Assembly: GCA_046349775.1 (NCBI GenBank)
Contig: JAXMBS010000011.1
Location: 37,214 to 101,213, forward strand
Length of the DNA stretch: 64,000 nucleotides
Source of the DNA: JAEUIG01 sp046349775
GTDB lineage: Bacteria > Planctomycetota > Planctomycetia > Planctomycetales > Planctomycetaceae
Reading direction: 5' to 3'
This document shows positions 57,579 to 64,000 of the stretch, one piece after another. Numbering within the stretch: the first letter of the stretch is position 1; each line of letters begins with the position of its first letter. A program made the translations under genes and the position numbers. Under the pieces are notes generated by a model. It saw only the letters and a program-made list of their open reading frames with translations, had not been told where the DNA came from and ran no database searches.

Positions 57579-57840
57579 CTCATCGATCGAAGATCGTGAA
57601 CGGGGTGCAGGCCGTCGTGAGCCGCCGCAGATTCATCGGCACGGGCCGACATCCTGTTTGCCCACGATAAGTCGGGCCGGTAGGTGTGTCAACGTGGTGC
57701 GAACGGGGGCGTCGCACTCTCGCGGACAGCCGTCCCTCCGTCGACTTTTCGATTGACGATTCCCTCAACCGACCGGAACACTGCCGCTCCGCACCCGCAG
57801 TCGGTTGACCGCGATGGCAGCCGCCATCATCATCGGCCGT

Positions 57841-58590
57841 ATGCACGTCGCGCTGTTTCTCCCCTGCTATCTCGACCAGTTTTATCCTCAGGTCGGCCTG
57901 GCTACCGTCGAACTGCTGGAGCAGCACGGCTGCACGGTCCACTTCCCGCAGGAACAGACGTGCTGCGGCCAGCCGCTGGCGAACACCGGCTGCTGGGAGG
58001 ACGCCCAGCCGCTGGCACGGCGGTTCATCGAGATCTTCAAGGACTTTGAGTACATCGTGTGCCCCTCCGGCAGTTGCACTGCGATGGTCACCCACCATTA
58101 CGAAGAACTGATCGCCGGCTTTCCCGGACTCAAGCACATCGAGGAACGAACGTTCGAACTGTGCCAGTTCCTCAATGACGTGCTGCACGTGCAACGGCTG
58201 CCGGCAAAGTTTCCGCACCGCGTGGGGCTGCATAACAGTTGCCACGGCCTGCGGGAACTGCGACTGGGACGCTCGTCGGAGCGGATGGAGCCGGACTTCA
58301 GCCATGCGCGTCGGCTGCTGCAGATGGTCTCCGGCCTCCAGCTCGTAGAGCTGTCGCGGCCGGACGAATGCTGCGGCTTCGGCGGGACGTTCGCCGTCGG
58401 CGAGGAAGCGGTCTCGTGCATGATGGGAGACGATCGGATCGCCGATCACGAGCGCGCCGGGGCGGAAGTCATCACCGCGGGGGATATGTCGTGCCTGATG
58501 CATCTCGACGGGTTGCTGCGGCGGCAGAAGAAACCGCTGCGCGTGATGCACATTGCCGAGATTCTGGCCGGGCGTGCGCGACCGCAATAG
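57841..58590 (+). CDS. lutA: LutA-like (GlcF-type) iron-sulfur CCG-domain protein
   Basis: 249 residues, MHVALFLPCYLDQFYPQVGL, with two cysteine-rich CCG domains: FPQEQTCCGQPLANTG with CPSGSCTAMV, and LHNSCHGLRELRLG with SRPDECCGFGGTF. This is the LutA/YkgE size and pattern, one subunit of the LutABC L-lactate oxidation complex. The start was chosen at 57841 because LutA proteins begin this way. lutB and lutC are not adjacent, so the partner genes are elsewhere or the protein serves another oxidase. Intact. Confidence 0.88.
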   Translation: MHVALFLPCYLDQFYPQVGLATVELLEQHGCTVHFPQEQTCCGQPLANTGCWEDAQPLARRFIEIFKDFEYIVCPSGSCTAMVTHHYEELIAGFPGLKHIEERTFELCQFLNDVLHVQRLPAKFPHRVGLHNSCHGLRELRLGRSSERMEPDFSHARRLLQMVSGLQLVELSRPDECCGFGGTFAVGEEAVSCMMGDDRIADHERAGAEVITAGDMSCLMHLDGLLRRQKKPLRVMHIAEILAGRARPQ

Positions 58591-58621
58591 GCCCTCCGGC
58601 GAGCATCGTTCACGCGTCCAA

Positions 58622-58662
58622 AAACGAAAGCACCCCGGCTGTGATTAACAACCAGGGTGCTT
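58622..58662 (-). terminator. intrinsic terminator of the PEP-CTERM gene
   Basis: Read on the minus strand: AAGCACCC...GGGTGCTT, an 8-bp perfect stem (58655-58662 with 58628-58635) extended by CC/GG, followed by TCGTTTTTGG. It lies 30 nt beyond the PEP-CTERM stop and between convergent genes, so it may serve both. Confidence 0.7.
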
Positions 58663-58691
58663 GATTGCGTTGGCCGCAGTTGCACGAATTC

Positions 58692-59642
58692 TCAGGCGAC
58701 CTGACGACGCTGACGACGCAGGCCGGCGGCGCCCGCCACCCCGAGCAGGCCCAGGACAAAGGAAGCCGGCTCTGGAGTGTGAATGTTCATTACCGTAAGC
58801 GAAGTCGTTACCGCAGGCCGGCGCCCACTGGATCTCAGTAATCGTGGTCAGTCCGAGGGCGTTCAGGTCGATTGACAGCTCGATCACAGCATGCTGTCCG
58901 TGAGTGCTGTCCATAATGTACTTGTAGTCGGTCGCATCCCCCGAGTGATATGCGGCACCCCGGTAAACTGCTGGACAGGGTTCTGGCCATAAAGAGTTCG
59001 GCGGACTGCTCCGGACCACCTGTCGGGTGCTGATGGGATCGTTGATCCGGTTGCGTCCTTCCACAACGTTCACGCGGTATGGTCGGCCGGATGCGAGGCG
59101 TTCAGAGCACGGGGAGACCGCGAAGCCGTTGCTGTGGCCGACCACGTAGGTCACCCGCGTGCCGTAGACCACCTGCGTCTGACCGCCTGCCCCCACTCCG
59201 CCGCCAATTTCGATGCCGTAAATCCCGTTTGACGTCTCAATACCGAATATCGCCCGGTGAAAAGTAACTGCGCGTTGTCGGCCCGCTGGCCAGTAACAAT
59301 CCACGATGGCGAGCTGTTGCCAATCTTAGCGACGCCCATGAACTCGGCGTCATAGTCCTGCCCGCCAGCATTCGGGCCCAGCGTCGCGCTGTGCCCCTGG
59401 TTGCCGATCAAGTCGTCGTTGAAATAAGCGTACGTGAACCCGGTGCCGGTGCCCGTCAGACCGGTCGTCCACGTATCGGTCGCCCAACTGTTGTTCGACC
59501 CCCAGTCAGCCAGGCTGCCATCTGCAACAAAGCCTGCGTTTGCCATGGTGCTGCCAAACAGCAGCAACAGGCCCGCAACGCAGTGCCTGACAGCCCTTTG
59601 CCCGCACAAATTCTTCACTTGGCCCACCCTATCCAATCGCAA
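58692..59642 (-). CDS. PEP-CTERM sorting-domain protein, frameshifted
   Basis: About 310 residues. VRHCVAGLLLLFGSTMANAG is the signal peptide; GTG at 59618 (VKNLCGQRAV) is an alternative start. The mature part reads FVADGSLADWGSNNSWATDT, FTYAYFNDDLIGNQGHSATL, QDYDAEFMGVAKIGNSSPSW, then after a shift near 59290 FGIETSNGIYGIEIGGGVGA and AVIELSIDLNALGLTTITEI. The end, in a third frame, is TPEPASFVLGLLGVAGAAGL followed by RRQRRQ: a textbook PEP-CTERM signal for exosortase. The family-like DG(S)LADW start resembles carbohydrate-binding CBM9-type beta sandwiches. Confidence 0.75.
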
Positions 59643-59697
59643 TTGACGTCAGCATACCCGTACGTCCGGTCATGCCGCGGCTCCGGTCAACTCGGTT

Positions 59698-59727
59698 AAG
59701 CTACGGCGTCCGGGGGACCGCTGTCAA
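59698..59727 (-). promoter_or_regulatory. sigma70-like promoter of the PEP-CTERM gene
   Basis: On the minus strand TTGACA (59722-59727), an 18-nt spacer and TAGCTT (59698-59703), about 55 nt upstream of the start at 59642. The -35 is a perfect consensus. Confidence 0.5.
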
Positions 59728-59765
59728 AAACGAAATCATGGATTCTGATGATTTCCGATAAAATT

Positions 59766-59780
59766 GTTGCAATTTGCAAC
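59766..59780. promoter_or_regulatory. operator-like palindrome GTTGCAA-T-TTGCAAC
   Basis: A perfect 7+7 inverted repeat around one base, in an A/T-rich patch about 40 nt upstream of the -35 of the PEP-CTERM promoter. Position and symmetry suit a dimeric activator site. The regulator is unknown. Confidence 0.4.
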
Positions 59781-59896
59781 ACCGGAAAATCCCGCAAAAT
59801 CGCGACCAAAGCACGGAATCTGCGCAAAAGAGATCGATTTGGCCCGGCACAACGTTGAAATTTGCTGCGCTCCGCTTGGGCTGGGTCCACGTACGC

Positions 59897-60769
59897 CTAC
59901 AGCGGTCTGCTCAGCCAGAACAGGTATGCCACCGGTCCCGCGAACAAAATGCTGTCGAGCAGATCGAGCAGCCCACCGAACCCCGGCATCAGCGCCGCGG
60001 CATCTTTCTGGCCCAGATCCCGCTTGATCAGCGACTCGCAGAGGTCCCCCACCAGGCCGACGGCGCCCAGCGTGACTCCGTAGACCAGCGACCAGCCGTG
60101 GCCCGGAAACGACGCTCCGATAAAGCCCGGAGCTGCGAAATACAGCCAAGTCCACGCCCCCAGCGCAGCGCCCAGAAGTGCCCCGACAAAACCGGCCCAG
60201 GTCTTACCGGGACTCAGCCGCGGGGCCATTTTCCGATGTCCGAACAACCGCCCCAGGGTGTAGGCGCCGACGTCCCCCCTCTTGGTCGCCACAACCATAG
60301 AAGCCAGTACGTAATAACCGGCGGCAGCCCCCTGCACCCAGCGCAGCTGGGCCGTCAGTGCCAGCAGTCCGCCGACGTAGCTGACCACCAGAATCCCGGC
60401 AGAGAGCGTTTCCATTCGCGCGCCCGGCGCCTCATAGCGCCAGGCTTCGACGGCGAACAGCGACAGCACGGACAGCATCCAGGCGATCGCAATCGCAGCG
60501 GTCGCCGACAGCGTCGCGGCGTCTCCGCGCCAGTGTGGCCACCAGGCTGCGACCAACAGGCCGACGACGCCGAACAAGATCGGCGTCAGCCGCAACTCCG
60601 GAAACCGCGGCCGCAACAGGTGCACCAGTTCCCAGGCGGAGCGAGCCCCCAGCGCACAACACAGCCCGAACAGGACCGGCGCCCCGGTTCCGAGCCGGTG
60701 ATCGAGCCAGCACAACGCCGCGAACAGCGGAATCAGCAGCGCCGACATTCCCAATCGCCAGCCCAGCAT
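59897..60769 (-). CDS. cdsA: phosphatidate cytidylyltransferase
   Basis: Makes CDP-diacylglycerol from phosphatidic acid and CTP for membrane lipid synthesis. About 290 residues with eight membrane segments. The family signature is complete: HRKMAPRLSPGKTWAGFVGALLGAALG and GDLCESLIKRDLGQKDAAALMPGFGGLLDLLDS. ATG 60767-60769 (MLGWRLGMSALLI) was chosen because the 40 codons upstream are Arg-rich and atypical. Third gene after csrA and uppS, 120 nt downstream of uppS. Confidence 0.93.
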   Translation of the reverse strand: MLGWRLGMSALLIPLFAALCWLDHRLGTGAPVLFGLCCALGARSAWELVHLLRPRFPELRLTPILFGVVGLLVAAWWPHWRGDAATLSATAAIAIAWMLSVLSLFAVEAWRYEAPGARMETLSAGILVVSYVGGLLALTAQLRWVQGAAAGYYVLASMVVATKRGDVGAYTLGRLFGHRKMAPRLSPGKTWAGFVGALLGAALGAWTWLYFAAPGFIGASFPGHGWSLVYGVTLGAVGLVGDLCESLIKRDLGQKDAAALMPGFGGLLDLLDSILFAGPVAYLFWLSRPL

Positions 60770-60889
60770 GGTCGGTTCGTGGTTGATATGCGTGAATTGA
60801 GGGAAAAGACGCGGAAGTCCCTGGCGGACTGCGCCGGCCGCATCGCATTCGCTCGCACGTGCAGAGGTCAGGCTGCGGCGCGACCACAT

Positions 60890-61675
<786 letters not shown>

Positions 61676-61711
61676 TGACAGCAGTGTTGGCCCGACGAAA
61701 GCCCGCCGACA

Positions 61712-61915
61712 TCAGCGGGCACACAGCGCCGCCGGCAGTTCCAGGACATTGTCGGGGGAGTCCGAGTCGCGCATGAGCGTGACTTCACGGTAACGGGGAC
61801 GGGCATGCGGCGATGCGATCGCCAGCCGGACCATCTGGTCCTGAATCTCCACCACGCGCACGATAACGTCACCCATCACGATTGCTTCATCCTCGCCGCG
61901 CGTCAGAACAAGCAT
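61712..61915 (-). CDS. csrA: CsrA-family RNA-binding translational regulator
   Basis: 67 residues: MLVLTRGEDEAIVMGDVIVR, VVEIQDQMVRLAIASPHARP, RYREVTLMRDSDS. It matches CsrA over the first 50 residues (MLxLTR, GD, VRLAI-x-AP, REV) with a divergent, longer C-terminus (NVLELPAALCAR). CsrA dimers bind GGA motifs in mRNA leaders. Position as the first gene upstream of uppS and cdsA is unusual and suggests cotranscription. The key arginine in the RxxREV loop is present. Confidence 0.88.
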   Translation of the reverse strand: MLVLTRGEDEAIVMGDVIVRVVEIQDQMVRLAIASPHARPRYREVTLMRDSDSPDNVLELPAALCAR

Positions 61916-62142
61916 CGACGGCCTCGTTGCTTGGTTGTCGTTGAGTCAGCGTGACGATACGGTCACGACACAAGCGACATTCTGCGCGACGCGGCGCAGC
62001 GCAGCAACGCCGATGAGCCGATGAATCGTAGTGCTCACTGAAATGCGTCGGCGACGCATTGACAAATTCGCTGCAGCGGTTCCCCGCTCGGCGTTGTGAT
62101 GTCGCGCGGAGCGCCGGCGCGGAGCAGGAGGCACACACGGAC

Positions 62143-63144
62143 ATGCGCACGTTTTTGTTGTTCCCGGCGGTCGATTCCGTGCGGCTGTCGCGATTGACGG
62201 CGGCTGCGCCGCAGTTGAGTTTCATTAATGCGGCCGATGCGCCCTCCGCCCGGCAAGCCATTCGCACCGCCGCCGGATTCTTTGGAAAAATCACGCCCGA
62301 ACTGCTGGCGGCCGCCGAGCAGCTCGAATGGATCCAGTCGCCGACAGCCAGCCTGGAGCACTATCTGTTTCCGGAACTTGTCGTGCACCCCAGCCGGCTC
62401 AGCAACATGCGCGGCATCTTCTCCGACGTGATTGCGGATCACGTGATGGGTTACGTGCTGTGCTTTGCGCGGAATCTGCACGCATACATCCGTCGCCAGC
62501 CGACGGGAGTGTGGCGGCCGATCGGGGACGACGTGCATCTGGACATGAGCGTTGGCCCCGGTCGGGTCAGCGGCGCCGACCAGGCGCATCGCCACCTGGC
62601 AGACTGCCGGATGGGTGTGATCGGCGCCGGAGGCATCGGCGCGGAGGTCTGTCGCCGGGCGGCGGCGTTCGGAATGTCGCTGTGCGCTGTGGACCCGCAG
62701 GTGCGCTCGATCCCCGGTGTCGTTGAAGACGTGTGGCCCGTCGCCCGGCTCAAGGACTTGCTGGCCCAGTCGGACTTCGTCGTCATCGCCGCACCGCATA
62801 CGCCGGAGACGGAGAAGCTCTTCCGGTACGAACAGTTCTGCTGGATGACACCAACGGCGGTGCTGATCAACGTCGGTCGCGGGATCATCGTCGATCTGGC
62901 AGACCTGACGCGCGCGCTGGAGGAGGAACGGATTGCCGGCGCTGCGCTGGACGTCATGGAGATCGAACCGCTGCCGGCGGATCATCCGCTATGGCAACGC
63001 GACAACGTGATCATCACGCCGCATGTCGCCGCCGCCTCGCCGAGGATCGCGGAACGGCACTTCCAGGTGCTGCTCGACAACGTCCGGCGCTTCGCGAGCG
63101 GCGAAGAACCGCTGAATCTGGTCGACAAGCTTCGCTGGTTCTGA
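62143..63144 (+). CDS. D-isomer-specific 2-hydroxyacid dehydrogenase
   Basis: 333 residues, NAD-dependent oxidoreductase for 2-keto/2-hydroxyacids. The substrate-binding half (GFFGKITPELLAAAEQLEWI) leads to the Rossmann loop CRMGVIGAGGIGAEVCRRAA. The catalytic triad is visible: INVGRGIIVD (Arg), AALDVMEIEPLP (Glu) and DNVIITPHVAAAS (His). The start ATG 62143 follows GGAGCAGGAGG; codons upstream are not conserved-looking. Exact substrate not callable. Divergent from the csrA operon. Confidence 0.9.
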   Translation: MRTFLLFPAVDSVRLSRLTAAAPQLSFINAADAPSARQAIRTAAGFFGKITPELLAAAEQLEWIQSPTASLEHYLFPELVVHPSRLSNMRGIFSDVIADHVMGYVLCFARNLHAYIRRQPTGVWRPIGDDVHLDMSVGPGRVSGADQAHRHLADCRMGVIGAGGIGAEVCRRAAAFGMSLCAVDPQVRSIPGVVEDVWPVARLKDLLAQSDFVVIAAPHTPETEKLFRYEQFCWMTPTAVLINVGRGIIVDLADLTRALEEERIAGAALDVMEIEPLPADHPLWQRDNVIITPHVAAASPRIAERHFQVLLDNVRRFASGEEPLNLVDKLRWF

Positions 63145-63152
63145 CAAACGAG

Positions 63153-63268
63153 GGAACCACGGAATACACGGAAGTCACGGAACAAGAAAGGCGGGCGGCG
63201 CAGTCATCTGCGGCAACTCAGTTCATTTCGCTCATCTTTCCGTGCCTTTCTGCGTATTCCGTGGTTCC
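63153..63268. repeat. 116-bp foldback repeat (CACGGA class)
   Basis: GGAACCACGGAATAC (63153-63167) and its perfect complement GTATTCCGTGGTTCC (63254-63268) bound an imperfect stem containing CACGGAAGTCACGGAA on the left and TTCCGTGCC on the right. It lies between two genes. The remainder of 63145-63443 holds no gene. Confidence 0.75.
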
Positions 63269-63443
63269 ATACTCTTCCGTCGCTGCCAATCAGCGACTTT
63301 GACGCGCAGCGAAATTGATTGGGCCGCAGCATCGCCGATTCACGAATTCGGACGCTTGCGATTTGCAATCTTCGCGCGGACCGGCGCACGGGTGGTACGT
63401 TTCAGCGTTCGCGGTTCACGAGCGTTGTCGAGGAGAAGTCGCC

Positions 63444-64000
63444 ATGCGGGGATTGCTGGGAATGGGGCAGAGAGCCGTGCCATGCATCCTGGCGGCCGGT
63501 TGCGTCCTGTCGCTGGGGCGCGCGGTCGTTGCCGGCGGGATGGGGTCCGGCTCCTGCCCCTGTGGCCGCGGAGGGGCGCCCGTCGCGGCCGCCGTCCCAC
63601 CGCCGACGCAAATCCCGCCAGGGCCGAACTATCTGGGACCGTTGCCACCGGTGTCGCCGCCGCCGGGCACCCTCGGCGTCACGTATGCCCGGCAATCGTG
63701 GCCGATTCCTGCGGACAGGCATCCGCGCATCGCGATGCTGGACGTTCGCGCACCGGCGGGCACATCGAACGTGCGCGTACTTACGACATACGAGTATCGC
63801 GAGGAGGACGAGATTCCGGGCTTCCAGGATCCGAACGATCCGACCGTCTGGCACTTCGAGAGCAAGCCGCTGTTGCCGGGGATCCCGCACATTTACCGGG
63901 TCGTGGCGGAGAATGGTTCGAGCCAGGACGCGCAATACGTCCGGCTGATTCGCGGCCGTCGCGTGACCCTCGAGTATCCGGAAGCGCGACAGGAACTCGA
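63444..64000 (+). CDS. secreted TIGR03000-like protein, partial at right edge
   Basis: Open from ATG 63444 to the window end (185+ codons). A signal peptide (VPCILAAGCVLSLGRAVVAG) is followed by a Gly/Cys/Pro-rich linker (SCPCGRGG; PPPTQIPPGP), then a beta domain: IAMLDVRAPAGTSNVRVLTT, TVWHFESKPLLPGIPHIYRV, VAENGSSQDAQYVRLIRGRR. The xVxxPAxxxV...F.S..L.PG..Y.Y.V pattern resembles the planctomycete TIGR03000 repeat. Extracellular or periplasmic; function unknown. Confidence 0.65.
   Translation, partial: MRGLLGMGQRAVPCILAAGCVLSLGRAVVAGGMGSGSCPCGRGGAPVAAAVPPPTQIPPGPNYLGPLPPVSPPPGTLGVTYARQSWPIPADRHPRIAMLDVRAPAGTSNVRVLTTYEYREEDEIPGFQDPNDPTVWHFESKPLLPGIPHIYRVVAENGSSQDAQYVRLIRGRRVTLEYPEARQEL

Overview
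The window looks like chromosomal DNA from a high-GC member of the phylum Planctomycetota. The evidence is family content: a PSCyt1-DUF1549-DUF1553 gene next to a DUF1501 gene, a second DUF1501 gene, two proteins ending in PEP-CTERM-type sorting signals, an aspartate kinase with duplicated ACT pairs, a TIGR03000-like secreted protein at the right edge, and the short foldback repeats often seen in this phylum. No rRNA, CRISPR array, prophage or replication origin was seen.

Layout. 1-4.3 kb: DUF1501 and cytochrome/DUF1549/DUF1553 genes, both heavily frameshifted. 4.3-7.6 kb: a leucine-rich repeat protein, Sua5/TsaC (tRNA t6A synthesis), a TrmH-type 2'-O-methyltransferase and tRNA-His. 7.7-10.3 kb: a hybrid sensor kinase. 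10.7-17.7 kb: a Tad/Flp pilus operon (tadZ, tadA, tadB, tadC, two tadE-like genes, a tadG-like gene). 18-21.2 kb: a small membrane-anchored protein, DUF1501 and a TolB-like propeller. 21.3-30.2 kb: a LarA-type racemase and a ManD/RspA-like dehydratase on the minus strand, then on the plus strand rhamnose isomerase and a complete rhamnose-type ABC importer. 30.2-32 kb: an unrecognised membrane protein with conserved histidines and a TPR tail. 32.2-42.1 kb: an accessory island bounded by a tRNA (CAU anticodon) and a 43-nt copy of that tRNA's 3' part. 42.2-47.3 kb: an exported M3 peptidase, three more members of the island's small membrane protein family and a sialate-esterase-like hydrolase. 47.7-53 kb: mreB, mreC, mreD and mrdA (PBP2). 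53-58.6 kb: aspartate kinase, L,D-transpeptidase, a cysteine-rich secreted protein and LutA. 58.7-64 kb: a PEP-CTERM protein, the csrA-uppS-cdsA operon, a 2-hydroxyacid dehydrogenase and a partial TIGR03000-like protein.

The most unusual feature is a family of at least seven small, mutually related membrane proteins (copies A to G, about 85-145 residues) scattered between 33.8 and 47.3 kb. Copies A-D lie inside the tRNA-bounded island and E-G just outside it. They share a basic N-terminus with an RRxILKR motif, one hydrophobic segment beginning near WTAG, an alanine-proline step, and a soluble tail with PVLxxxYxPLxYY, PGxDxxxxY and WC motifs. I do not recognise the family. An IS3-family (IS407-group-like) element splits copy C, and a 410-bp direct repeat marks a duplicated 2.4-kb unit.

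Quality caveat: many reading frames are broken by one-base shifts, including genes normally essential (Sua5, MreB, PBP2), whereas the Tad, rhamnose, MreC, aspartate kinase, UppS and CdsA genes are intact. Residual assembly indels are therefore the likelier cause for the core genes. In the island, real decay and sequence error cannot be separated from this text alone.
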